Below are positions 34,560-43,837 of a DNA stretch of 64,000 nt, piece by piece. The position numbers and the translations under genes are program-made. The first letter of the stretch is position 1. The number at the start of each line of letters is the position of its first letter. This DNA is from JAKPQD01 sp029572965 (GTDB lineage Bacteria; Bacteroidota; Bacteroidia; Bacteroidales; DTGW01). The DNA lies in contig DAOSPF010000004.1 of the NCBI GenBank assembly GCA_035374585.1, positions 1 through 64,000 on the forward strand, read 5' to 3'. The notes under the pieces were generated by a model. That model did not search any database and was not told where the DNA came from. It worked only from the letters and a program-made list of their open reading frames with translations.

Positions 34560-36884
34560 TTATTTGTTGATAAAGTTATTTAAAGTGCCTAATAAAACGT
34601 CTATTTGAATAGGCTTAGTAATATATCCGTCACAGCCAGCTTCTATAGCTTTTTCCATTTCATCGGCCATGGCAAATGCCGTCTGGGCAATTACCGGTAA
34701 TTCGGGCCTAAGGCTTTTAATTTCTTTCATAGCTGTGTAACCGTCTTTAACAGGCATTTTACAATCTATCAGAACGATAGCAATGTTGGCATTATTACGC
34801 ACAGCATCTACAGCTTCTTGACCATTCTTGGCCCAAATGATATTTTCTGTCAATCCGTTCAGGATATATGACAAGTACAAATAATTATAATCCTCATCTT
34901 CAGCAATCAGAATGACTTTATCTTTGGGAAAAGCTATGTTTGTAATGTTTAAGTTATGTATAGAATTAGGAAGAGGTTTTTCGCTTGATTTGCCAGCAAA
35001 ATATGGTATATTAAAGTAAAAACAAGCACCTTGTCCGGGTTCTGAATCAACCCACATAGAACCACCTAATAAACGTGTAAGGTTTGAAGATATTGCCAGC
35101 CCAAGCCCGGTTCCTTTTTGGTTGATAAAAAAGTTGCTATCTATCACCTGCCCAAAACGCTCGAAAATAATTTTCTGTTTATCTTTTGGAATGCCAATAC
35201 CTGTATCTTTTACATGAAACTGAATAGTTTTGTTTTCAAGAAATTCATAACCAAACTCAATAGACCCCTTGAAAGTAAATTTTAAGGCATTGCCTATCAG
35301 GTTAGAAATAATCTGGCGCAGGCGGAAAGGGTCTGTTACAATATTGCAATCTTCATTGGGCAGGCTTTTGGTACAAATAAGCTTTATTTCGTTTTTATTT
35401 TCTTTAATGCGGCTGGCCTCAAATGACTCAAATATTTCATCCATCAGGTTATTGAGGTTGCAATCCAACATCCTGATTTTAATCTGTCCGGCTTCAATCT
35501 TAGAAATATCAATAATATCGTCAATAAGATTGAGTAAAGTATTGCCACAGCTTGTAATATGGTTCAAAAACTCTTCTCGTTCAATATCGGTGAGGTCAGG
35601 GTTGCGCAGCAAATTAGAAAAACCAATGATCCCGTTCATTGGGGTACGTATTTCGTGGCTCATATTGGCCAAAAAAGCAGTTTTCAGCATATCTGACTCT
35701 TCGGCCTTTTCTTTTGCTTTCCGAAGTCGCTCTTCGGCAAGCCTTTTCTCTGTAATATCAATAGACATACCTACTATACCGATGATGTTTCCTTCGCGGT
35801 CTTTTACCGGAATTTTGGTAGCTTCTACCCAAATGGTATTGTTTTCAGCGTCTTTTAACAGCTCAAGTTTGCTAATCATGGGTTTGCCAGAGTTCAACAA
35901 CTCCTGCTCGTCCTGAAAAGCTGTTTCTGCTACTGTTTGTGGGAAAAAGTCAAAGTCAGTTTTCCCAATGGCTTCATTTGCATCCTCAACACCCAAAAGT
36001 TTTGCCTGCGCTTTGTTTATTTTGGTAAAATGCCCCTGGGGATCTTTGAGATATATGGTGTAAGGGATGTTGTCCATCAATACCTGCAAGAAATTTCGTT
36101 CTTGCTCAAGCATCGAATTGACTTTTCGCTTTTCTGAAATATCGCGTGAAATACCTATCAATCCTTCAATCTTGCCATTTTCGTTAAAAATTGGGCTTTT
36201 TGAAGTAGAATACCAACGGCTTGTACCATCTGGCTGTGTAAGCAATTCTTCCTTACCTAATATAGACTGCCCTGTTTCAATGACTTTTTTATCGTCAATG
36301 TCTTGTTCTTTGGCATAAGCCTCAGAATAAAAATCTGCATCTGTTTTTCCGTGGGCCATTTGAGTCTCATCAAGCCCCATATTAAGAGCTTTTGCCTTGT
36401 TTATACGAACATATCTCCCTGAGGTGTCTTTAAAATAAATTAAATCAGGGCTATTGTCCATCAAAGAGTGCATCAGGTCACGTTCATGTTTGAGCGAGTT
36501 GAGCGTTTCTATATTATCGCTGATATTTCGCTCAAAGCCAAAGGTGCCAATAACTTCTCCTTCTGAGTTGATGATAGGCGATTTGACCGTTGCATACCAG
36601 CCATTCTCTCTTCGGGTTTGAAAATGTATAGTTTGTTTTTTTTCAATAACCTTTAAGTCTTCCTGGTGAAAAGTATTTGCAATTTCGTATGGTAAAAAGT
36701 CAAATACGGTTTTGCCCACCATATTTGCTTTTGAAATACCTGCTATATCCTCATAAATGGTATTAGCATAGATGAACTTGCCATCTTTATCTTTGAGCCA
36801 TGCCGCAAATGGAATACTATCGAGTATTGCATTACGTTCGACCAGTAGCCTGGTATTTTCGTCGTTAGTGTTGTGTGATTGCAT
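34560..36884 (-). CDS. PAS-PAS-PAS hybrid sensor histidine kinase
   Basis: 774 residues, no transmembrane helix or signal peptide, so cytosolic. Three PAS domains (about 13-125, 133-252, 262-380) show repeated motifs KDxxGxF/Y...INKAKA and GKTDADF/GKTDFDF. A short coiled coil leads to the HisKA domain, phospho-acceptor His410 in NMSHEIRTPMNGIIGF. The HATPase has the N box (Asn532), DTGIGIP (560-566) and GTGLGL (591-596). A receiver domain follows, with Asp707 in IVLIDCKMPVKDGY. No Hpt domain, so a separate phosphotransfer protein is expected. The gene lies 7 bp upstream of the WcaF-like gene, in an apparent operon. Confidence 0.95.
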   Translation of the reverse strand: MQSHNTNDENTRLLVERNAILDSIPFAAWLKDKDGKFIYANTIYEDIAGISKANMVGKTVFDFLPYEIANTFHQEDLKVIEKKQTIHFQTRRENGWYATVKSPIINSEGEVIGTFGFERNISDNIETLNSLKHERDLMHSLMDNSPDLIYFKDTSGRYVRINKAKALNMGLDETQMAHGKTDADFYSEAYAKEQDIDDKKVIETGQSILGKEELLTQPDGTSRWYSTSKSPIFNENGKIEGLIGISRDISEKRKVNSMLEQERNFLQVLMDNIPYTIYLKDPQGHFTKINKAQAKLLGVEDANEAIGKTDFDFFPQTVAETAFQDEQELLNSGKPMISKLELLKDAENNTIWVEATKIPVKDREGNIIGIVGMSIDITEKRLAEERLRKAKEKAEESDMLKTAFLANMSHEIRTPMNGIIGFSNLLRNPDLTDIEREEFLNHITSCGNTLLNLIDDIIDISKIEAGQIKIRMLDCNLNNLMDEIFESFEASRIKENKNEIKLICTKSLPNEDCNIVTDPFRLRQIISNLIGNALKFTFKGSIEFGYEFLENKTIQFHVKDTGIGIPKDKQKIIFERFGQVIDSNFFINQKGTGLGLAISSNLTRLLGGSMWVDSEPGQGACFYFNIPYFAGKSSEKPLPNSIHNLNITNIAFPKDKVILIAEDEDYNYLYLSYILNGLTENIIWAKNGQEAVDAVRNNANIAIVLIDCKMPVKDGYTAMKEIKSLRPELPVIAQTAFAMADEMEKAIEAGCDGYITKPIQIDVLLGTLNNFINK

Positions 36885-36967
36885 AGTTAATGCAAAACGT
36901 TACAGATTTGAAATCCGCCTTAAAGATATAATTTATGTAGTTTAATAACCAAAAAGAAAAAGAAAAA

Positions 36968-37002
36968 GTGCTGTTAATAGCATTTAAACTATTTAACAGC
37001 AC
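36968..37002 (-). terminator. Terminator of the ROK gene
   Basis: GTGCTGTTAA (36968-36977) pairs with TTAACAGCAC (36993-37002); on the minus strand it is followed by CTTTTTCTTTTTC. It separates the ROK gene from the hybrid kinase gene. Confidence 0.85.
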
Positions 37003-37046
37003 TCTACAACTATTTAACGTTTATAATAGTAAAAACCATCCATAGG

Positions 37047-38015
37047 TCAATTTTGTTCAATTTCTTTCCAAATAAGAGCGCCAGCCCCTAAAATTGCTGC
37101 ATTAATTTCTCCCATTTCAGAAAGCAACACTTTTATTTTATTCCGGTAGATGGGCAGCAAATGTTTCTCAAGGCTTTGTTGGGTAGGTTTAAGAATCAAA
37201 TCTCCTGCCTTGGCAAGCCCTCCAAAAAGGAATATTGCTTCTGGGCTTGTATGTGCAACCGAATCAGCAAGTTTTTGGCCTAAAAGTTCTCCGGTATATT
37301 CAAAAGCTTCTTTGGCAATAACATCACCTTTAGTAGCTGCTTCTGCAATTTTATCTGATGTAAGCTCATTAAAACTGATGTCGCGCAAAGGGCTATTCTC
37401 CATACTTTCAGATAGTATTTCAAAAACTGTACGCCTGATACCTGTAGCCGAAGCATAAGTTTCAAGGCATCCGCGACGCCCACAGCCACACTGGCGTCCA
37501 TTATGACGGACTATAGTGTGCCCAAGCTCTCCGGCAAAGCCATCATGGCCGTATATAAGCTTCCCGTTACTTACCAAACCACTTCCTAATCCGGTCCCAA
37601 GAGTTATGACAATGAAATCTTTCATAAAACGGGCACCGCCATACACCATCTCTCCAATGGCTGCAGCGTTTGCATCATTTGTAAGGGCAACAGGTACCTC
37701 AAAATGAGATTTGAAAAGCTTTGCCAAAGGAACAATGCCTTTCCATTTAAGGTTAGCGGCATGTTCAATAGTGCCTTTGTAATAATTGCCATTGGGCACA
37801 CCAATTCCAATGCCTTTCAATTGCAGGTCTGGCTGAGACGTAAGGTTTTCTTTGATTAATTTTGAAAGTTCATTAACAAAGTTCTCTATATTTCGGTCAG
37901 AATTGGTCGGGACGCTGCCTTCGCAATAGCAGTTCCCTTTTTTATCCACTAAGCCAAACTTAGTATTGGTTCCGCCTATGTCAATCCCGGCAACGACTTC
38001 AATTATATTTTCCAT
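37047..38015 (-). CDS. ROK family sugar kinase
   Basis: 322 residues. Phosphate-1 loop GIDIGGTNTKFG at the N-terminus, catalytic Asp114 in LTNDANAAA, zinc-binding CGCGRRGCLE (176-185) with His166 in GELGHTIV. ATP-binding ITLGTGLGSG. No DNA-binding helix-turn-helix, so it is an enzyme rather than a NagC-type repressor; glucokinase or N-acetylhexosamine kinase are the main options. Separated from the genes on both sides by its own terminator and a possible -7 element. Confidence 0.92.
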   Translation of the reverse strand: MENIIEVVAGIDIGGTNTKFGLVDKKGNCYCEGSVPTNSDRNIENFVNELSKLIKENLTSQPDLQLKGIGIGVPNGNYYKGTIEHAANLKWKGIVPLAKLFKSHFEVPVALTNDANAAAIGEMVYGGARFMKDFIVITLGTGLGSGLVSNGKLIYGHDGFAGELGHTIVRHNGRQCGCGRRGCLETYASATGIRRTVFEILSESMENSPLRDISFNELTSDKIAEAATKGDVIAKEAFEYTGELLGQKLADSVAHTSPEAIFLFGGLAKAGDLILKPTQQSLEKHLLPIYRNKIKVLLSEMGEINAAILGAGALIWKEIEQN

Positions 38016-38052
38016 TATTATTTTTTTTAAGAGGTTGATTGTTTGTGGTGGG

Positions 38053-38060
38053 CAAAATTA
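38053..38060 (-). promoter_or_regulatory. Possible -7 element for the ROK gene
   Basis: Minus strand TAATTTTG, matching TAnnTTTG, 37 bp before the start; no clear -33. Confidence 0.4.
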
Positions 38061-38168
38061 TAATTTTAAAATCATTCGACCATAGTTTTTTACTCATGTA
38101 GTATTTAAATCGTGTGTGAGATAAAGATCTAAAAATCAGGATAATCAGCATGGTTTTAGACAAAGCTG

Positions 38169-39719
38169 CTAAAAATCATAATACTTATTTATCAGGTTTG
38201 TTTTAAAAGTGAAGTAGAAAAACAGGTTGCTTCGGTTTTGGTAGCTTGCCTCTCTTTTCATAATACCCAACTCCAAACGCCTGTTTGTATAAGGATTTAA
38301 CACATACGATAGAGAAAGTGTAAAGTATTTCAAATCATTATAAGCACTTTGTCCCGGCAACACTTTTATTTCCTTTTCTCCATAATTTTTATTGCCATAA
38401 GAACCCCAATTATATAGAGCATTGACAAATATTCTTTTATGTCGATAAGCCGCAATAATAATGTTTTCAGAAAAATTATTACCCCAAGCATGTGCTAAAG
38501 ACTGCATGTGATGGGTATAATTCAACAAGGTATCTTCGTTTAGCCCCAATTTATTACCAGCTTTGTTATGCTCATATTGCAATACAAGATTTCTTAGGGT
38601 AAAAGCATTGTAATATTTTACACCACCCTGCCATCCGGTATTTGCAGCCTTAAACCCATTATCCTTAATATTGCTGGCCGCTAATTGACCGTAGCATGTT
38701 AATGTATTAAAAATATTGACTTTCATGTCAAATGTCAATAATGAACTGCTTTTTTCATTCTGAGAGGCTGTATTTACAAACATTACAGGATTGACAGCTT
38801 CCCAGGCGAAGTCTATATTTGACCTTTTATTTGGGTAATGATATATGTTGTATTCAAAAACAGACAAATGAATATCTTGCGAGGCAAGAAAAGACAATAT
38901 ATGCATTGAAGATAACTTTCTTTCCCATACACCAAACGAAGTTTTAGGAATAGAGTCGCCCATAAGCACCAATAATGATTGGGTATATTTAAATTTCCCT
39001 ACTGACAGAGTATATAATGCATAAGGATAATTAAAAGCATTATCGGTCAACAACAACGAGCGATAGCCATTTCCAACGAACATTTTGTCTGTACCAATAG
39101 AAAACAAAAGCTTTTTCGAAACAAACCATGCAATCCTCCCTGAAGCCAAGCCATAATCAAAGCCAGTATCATATTTTCTTGCCCTTCCTTGACCGGATAC
39201 AGCATTAGTAGCTTTAAAACGTTCATACAAATAAGGTAAAAATGTAGCCTGGCTTTCATAAACGTTTGCCTCGAAAAAAAGGCTACTATTGACATTGCCC
39301 CAAACCCTTACCCCTCTGGTGTTTGTTGTATAGTTTTCATTTGTATTTATTTCACGGCTTAATGCAAAATCAAATAAGGGGTCAGCATATATTTTAACTC
39401 CGACAGTATCATATTTGACAATACTTTCATCAAACAACTTCTTCCCTGCATAGCGTTTATGAGGCTTTGCATCATAACCAGAAAAGAGTACCTTTTCATC
39501 AATATCTTTTTTGCAAGTGTCAAAAACAAAAGGCCTGATGAAGGTATAGCTTGTTTGGTTATTACTTACCGCACCATTCTCATAACTGAGCCAATAATCA
39601 TTATTAAGGGGCAATACAGCCTGGCCTTGCATGTCAATATTCTGGCAGCATACTCCCAACATTAGCAATGCCCTTGACATCAAACGACAAAAGATTCTAT
39701 GTTTTACTAATTTAATCAT
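38169..39719 (-). CDS. Outer-membrane beta-barrel, Wzi/RemB-like (copy 2)
   Basis: 516 residues. N-terminal signal with hydrophobic core (MSRALLMLGVCCQNIDMQGQ). The family motif FVGNGYRSLLLTDNAFNYPY-type segment lies near 215-235, shared with the upstream neighbour and with capsule-assembly Wzi and gliding RemB proteins of Bacteroidota. Alternating beta pattern through to FYFTFKTNLINKYYDF. Likely an outer-membrane protein holding or exporting surface polysaccharide. It overlaps the stop of the paralogue by 4 bp. Confidence 0.75.
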   Translation of the reverse strand: MIKLVKHRIFCRLMSRALLMLGVCCQNIDMQGQAVLPLNNDYWLSYENGAVSNNQTSYTFIRPFVFDTCKKDIDEKVLFSGYDAKPHKRYAGKKLFDESIVKYDTVGVKIYADPLFDFALSREINTNENYTTNTRGVRVWGNVNSSLFFEANVYESQATFLPYLYERFKATNAVSGQGRARKYDTGFDYGLASGRIAWFVSKKLLFSIGTDKMFVGNGYRSLLLTDNAFNYPYALYTLSVGKFKYTQSLLVLMGDSIPKTSFGVWERKLSSMHILSFLASQDIHLSVFEYNIYHYPNKRSNIDFAWEAVNPVMFVNTASQNEKSSSLLTFDMKVNIFNTLTCYGQLAASNIKDNGFKAANTGWQGGVKYYNAFTLRNLVLQYEHNKAGNKLGLNEDTLLNYTHHMQSLAHAWGNNFSENIIIAAYRHKRIFVNALYNWGSYGNKNYGEKEIKVLPGQSAYNDLKYFTLSLSYVLNPYTNRRLELGIMKREASYQNRSNLFFYFTFKTNLINKYYDF

Positions 39720-41224
39720 GGCAAAACAATATCCCTTTCGTTATTAAATATGGCAGTACTTAAACCAATGTTAAAAAATACATCTTTGGAGGAAAATGAT
39801 CCTTTGCTGTATATACCCATAACAGAGTATAAAGAAAAATGCTTGTTTTTATCTAACCATTTACCAAACCTTAGCTCTGACCACTTCAATATTTCTTTTT
39901 GCCCCTGCCAAAGCTTTACATTATAATCATTTTTTCTATTACGCAGATTGTATGACTTATAAATATCTTGGCCCAAATTAACAATAGATGTATCAAGACC
40001 GACTTTTGCTAAAACAATTTTAGTCATCATATACCACGAATGATTTGAATACCTGAAGATGCCAACACCTTCGGCGAAGTTTGCCCCCAAAGGATGGGCA
40101 AGAGAACCATATAATGTCCCGTAATTCAATGTTGTTGAGGTATGCGAATAGGTGTAAGGTCTGGCCATATTAATTTCTGTCAATAAAGAAACTTGATGTT
40201 CTCCATAAGCCTTGCTAGTCCTGAAACCAAACTGCATTGCATATTTGTTGCCCCACCAGCCTGAGTTTTTGAGCAATTCTTTTACCATCAAATCGTCAAG
40301 GTAAAGTTGTCCGTACAGATAACTTCTTTTACCTAACCTTAATGATGCATTGCCTCCAATATTGGCATTATCCGGCGAATGGATGGAATATTCAATTGGC
40401 CTGAAAAAGATTACAGGGTTCAAATAAGCCGGGTCAATCCCGCGAACTGTATTGGCATCACTTCCCCACCAAATAACCGACTCGTAAAACCCGATACTCA
40501 ACCTCCTGGTAAGGTTTATGTCCAAATAATGAAAAACGCCATATTTATCTGTAAAACCATTGTCGCTAATGTCATTCAAATAAGCCCACATGATAAAATA
40601 GTTCACGCGCCACGATTGAAAGTTGATTTTCACAAATGGGTATGGTGCCGAATTCTCAGACAGAAGTACTGAACGATAGCCATTACCCACAAAATTTCTA
40701 TCGTATCCGGCCTGAAACAAAAAATGGTTACCGGGTTTGTAGTTTATACTCCCTGTTATTGCCGGGAAAAAATAAATTTTTTCGCTTTGTGAAAACCATT
40801 TTCCGCAGTATGGCAATACTTTAAGCGTGTCAAAACCATTTGTGCCTTTTTCAAAATATTGCCCCCCCGCCATAATGCTGGCTTTAATAGAAAATTTACC
40901 AGATGGTTTATACCTTATAGAAGCTCCTTCGACAAAAAGCATTTGTTTCCCAAAGTCTCCAGAATATCTGAATCCAGTTTCTGTTTCAGGGCGGATTGAA
41001 ATCTTCCCGGTTGACGTTATGAAACTGTTTTGAACTACAGAAGTATCAAATCTTTCATCAGAATAAACCCACGGTTTAACGGAAGTGTGAAAATCAGAAT
41101 CGACAAACAACGCATTTTCAGCATATAAATATAAAACAGAATTAACAGGAATTGTACTTCCCTGACCAGAAAGGGCTTGTATCAGGATAAGAACGTATAA
41201 TATTAAAAATACAAATCCTTTCAC
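39716..41224 (-). CDS. Outer-membrane beta-barrel, Wzi/RemB-like (copy 1)
   Basis: 502 residues. Signal peptide MKGFVFLILYVLILIQALSG. Contains FVGNGYRSVLLSENSAPYPF, the diagnostic block it shares with the next gene. Other conserved points are WSGANTVRGIDPAYLNP-type text (WGSDANTVRGIDPAYLN), matching the 'AWEAVNP' position in the paralogue. Probably binds the polysaccharide at the cell surface. It starts 4 bp after the WecA-like gene's stop, so the two Wzi/RemB genes and the WecA-like gene form one operon. Confidence 0.75.
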   Translation of the reverse strand: MKGFVFLILYVLILIQALSGQGSTIPVNSVLYLYAENALFVDSDFHTSVKPWVYSDERFDTSVVQNSFITSTGKISIRPETETGFRYSGDFGKQMLFVEGASIRYKPSGKFSIKASIMAGGQYFEKGTNGFDTLKVLPYCGKWFSQSEKIYFFPAITGSINYKPGNHFLFQAGYDRNFVGNGYRSVLLSENSAPYPFVKINFQSWRVNYFIMWAYLNDISDNGFTDKYGVFHYLDINLTRRLSIGFYESVIWWGSDANTVRGIDPAYLNPVIFFRPIEYSIHSPDNANIGGNASLRLGKRSYLYGQLYLDDLMVKELLKNSGWWGNKYAMQFGFRTSKAYGEHQVSLLTEINMARPYTYSHTSTTLNYGTLYGSLAHPLGANFAEGVGIFRYSNHSWYMMTKIVLAKVGLDTSIVNLGQDIYKSYNLRNRKNDYNVKLWQGQKEILKWSELRFGKWLDKNKHFSLYSVMGIYSKGSFSSKDVFFNIGLSTAIFNNERDIVLP

Positions 41225-41228
41225 ATGC

Positions 41229-42308
41229 TCAATGTATATTTTTCAGCCTTCTTTGTCTGATAAAAAAGATGGTTTCAGGCATAACAGAAAACACCAAAGC
41301 CATAATAACTATTAACAATAAGAGGTCTATCATTCCCCAATCATTTAAAAGGAATACAGTAATGATGATAATCAGGTTAGCCCCAAGGATTAACAATGTT
41401 GACTTCAAATGCGTAAGGCCAATAAATAACAACTTATGATGAACGTGGTTCCTGTCTGCACGGAATGGCGAATGCCCTTTCAATATACGAATAATAAAGA
41501 CCCTCATGGTATCAAACAATGGCACTATAAGTATGCCAAAAGCAACTGATGGCGCAGCATGGATATAAAATGGGGTATTAACATCAATATTTACTTCGCA
41601 AAACTTAACGGCAAACACTGCCATAAAAAGACCTATCATCAGTGAGCCGGTATCGCCCATGAAAATTTTGTTATTCCGCCCAAATACATTGAAATAAAAG
41701 AACGAAATAAGCGAACCAAAGACGGCAATAGCAACTATGGCATATTCATATTCTCCGCTAAGGAAAAACCAAGTCCCAAAAGCTACCGAAGCTAACACCC
41801 CAACTCCAGAAGCCAATCCGTCAATACCATCAATAAGGTTCACCCCGTTTATAATTACAATAAACACAAACAAGGTTAGTATAACGCTAAACCAGTAAGG
41901 AATAATCTGATAGCCCAGGAAACCATGTAAAGAGGTAAACCTAAAATCGCCCATGATAATAATTATCAGCGAAGCTATGATTTGCCCCATCAGCTTTTTT
42001 GTCGGGGCTATTATCAGGATATCATCTTTTATCCCTATAAAAAATAAAATCACTGAAGCAATAACAATGTATTGAAATTCAGGTACTATACTAAATCTGA
42101 TAAACAACAGACCAGATATGATAATGCCTGCATAAATAGCAATACCACCTAAAGTAGGGACAATTTTTTTATGAGCTTTGCGTCTGCCTGGCTCATCGTT
42201 AAGGTTCTTAATCCTGGCTACATTAACAATAGTGGGTATAGATGTCATTACTATAACAATTGCAGTAATAAAAGCTAATACCAATGATAAAGGGTTTGAG
42301 AAATACAT
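41229..42308 (-). CDS. WecA/TagO-like undecaprenyl-phosphate sugar-1-phosphate transferase
   Basis: 359 residues, about eleven transmembrane helices. MraY/WecA superfamily signatures: GIKDD with Asp95-Asp96, GVNLIDGIDGLASG (155-168), KIFMGDTGSLMIG (214-226) and DRNHVHHKLL. It starts glycan synthesis by moving a HexNAc-1-phosphate from UDP-sugar onto undecaprenyl phosphate at the inner membrane. The N-terminal DEPGRRKAHKKIVPTLGG block is typical. First enzyme of the polysaccharide locus. Confidence 0.93.
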   Translation of the reverse strand: MYFSNPLSLVLAFITAIVIVMTSIPTIVNVARIKNLNDEPGRRKAHKKIVPTLGGIAIYAGIIISGLLFIRFSIVPEFQYIVIASVILFFIGIKDDILIIAPTKKLMGQIIASLIIIIMGDFRFTSLHGFLGYQIIPYWFSVILTLFVFIVIINGVNLIDGIDGLASGVGVLASVAFGTWFFLSGEYEYAIVAIAVFGSLISFFYFNVFGRNNKIFMGDTGSLMIGLFMAVFAVKFCEVNIDVNTPFYIHAAPSVAFGILIVPLFDTMRVFIIRILKGHSPFRADRNHVHHKLLFIGLTHLKSTLLILGANLIIIITVFLLNDWGMIDLLLLIVIMALVFSVMPETIFFIRQRRLKNIH

Positions 42309-42386
42309 TTCTTTAGGTTTTCTGTCAACAAAGTTAGATAAAAATAAATACTATTGGTTTATCAACCCAATTATTTAATTTTTTCT

Positions 42387-43829
42387 TTACTTATTCTCTA
42401 AAAAAGAAGTAAACCATTTTCCAGAGTCCTTTATAATCCGGCTTTGCGTGTCATAGTCAACATACACTAACCCAAAACGCGGACGATAGCCCTCGGCCCA
42501 TTCAAAATTATCTGTAAATGACCAGGCAAACATGCCATCAACCTTTACTCCTTCATACTTTGCTTTTAACAACCAGTACAAATGTTCTTTATAAAATTTT
42601 ACACGTTGGGCATCATTTATGGCAGTTCCCTGAACTTTATCAGGAAAAGCAGCACCGGTTTCCGAAACCAACAAGCTTTTTACCGGGTATTGCGAAAACT
42701 GTTTCAGGATTTTGTACAAGCCTTCGGGATGCACTTCCCAATTCATTTCAGTAATTTCGTTGCCCAATTTCTGAGGCGAAACCCGGGTTGATTGCAGTAT
42801 AGGAATTGCCCTGTTCCCGTTTACTACAACCCTGAAATAATATTGCAGCCCCCAGAAGTCATAATCAAAGGAGAGGTGTTTCTCATCATCTGCCTGCATA
42901 TATTTGTCTATTCTGTGAAGAATCGAAGCGTCAGAATATGGATATCCCTTCCCTAAAAGAGGTTCAACAAACATTCGGTTCATAATGGCATCCAGACGAC
43001 GGGCAGCCCGGATATCACTCTTTGAATTCGGGTCTTGGGGCTCAATTGGCGAGCATGATATTGCAGTACCAATGTTGGCATTTGGCAAACATTCACGAAG
43101 TACTTTACCTCCTAAAGACTGGGCAAGGGCTGCATGATGTGCCGCATGAAAAAAGTTGTTTAAACCAATCTCTCCGGGAGCATGAATACCTATACCATAT
43201 CCAAATAACGAAAAACTGAGCGGTTCGTTTAGCACAATCCAGTTTTTTACCCTATCACCAAAAGCGTCAGCACAAACCTTAACATAATCACAAAAAGCAT
43301 AGACAGTATCACGGTTTCGCCAACCACCTTTGTTTTGCAATGCTTGAGGGAGATCCCAATGATACAATGTTACCCAAGGTTCAATGCCGTTTTCAATACA
43401 TGCATCAATAACACGGTTATAAAAATCAATGCCTTTAACATTTATTTCACCCGTACCTTTTGGAAAAATGCGAGGCCAGGAAATCGAAAACCTCAACGCC
43501 CCAAAATTCATTGATTTTAAAAGAGCTATATCTTTTTTGTAATGGTGATAAAAATCGCAGGAGGTATTTGCATTGGTATGGTCTTTAATGTTGCTGGTAT
43601 CATTGGCAAAGGTATCCCATACAGAAATGCCTTTCCCGTCTGCATCCCATGCCCCTTCGCATTGATATGATGCACAGGCAACTCCCCATGTAAATCTGCC
43701 AAAATCGGCAGCACTCATCTCTTTTATCTCTGCTTTAGAAAAATAAGCGCTTAACTCTCTGTGAAAAATAAAAGGCAATGATAATGAACCTAATAATTTT
43801 AAGGCATCGCGACGTGATATCTTTTGCAT
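42387..43829 (-). CDS. GH1 family beta-glycosidase with Tat-like signal
   Basis: 480 residues. N-terminal SRRDALKLLGSLSLPF resembles a twin-arginine signal, implying periplasmic export. GH1 motifs: FTWGVACASYQCEGA, acid/base Glu202 in VLNEPLSFS, nucleophile Glu390 in LLVSETGAAF (consensus TENG, here SETG), and AWSFTDNFEWAEGYRPRFGL at the aglycone/-1 site. Likely hydrolyses beta-glucosides or beta-galactosides. It is 8 bp after the flippase gene, so it is part of the polysaccharide locus, where it may trim or recycle the product. Confidence 0.92.
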   Translation of the reverse strand: MQKISRRDALKLLGSLSLPFIFHRELSAYFSKAEIKEMSAADFGRFTWGVACASYQCEGAWDADGKGISVWDTFANDTSNIKDHTNANTSCDFYHHYKKDIALLKSMNFGALRFSISWPRIFPKGTGEINVKGIDFYNRVIDACIENGIEPWVTLYHWDLPQALQNKGGWRNRDTVYAFCDYVKVCADAFGDRVKNWIVLNEPLSFSLFGYGIGIHAPGEIGLNNFFHAAHHAALAQSLGGKVLRECLPNANIGTAISCSPIEPQDPNSKSDIRAARRLDAIMNRMFVEPLLGKGYPYSDASILHRIDKYMQADDEKHLSFDYDFWGLQYYFRVVVNGNRAIPILQSTRVSPQKLGNEITEMNWEVHPEGLYKILKQFSQYPVKSLLVSETGAAFPDKVQGTAINDAQRVKFYKEHLYWLLKAKYEGVKVDGMFAWSFTDNFEWAEGYRPRFGLVYVDYDTQSRIIKDSGKWFTSFLENK

Positions 43830-43837
43830 CTTTGTAT

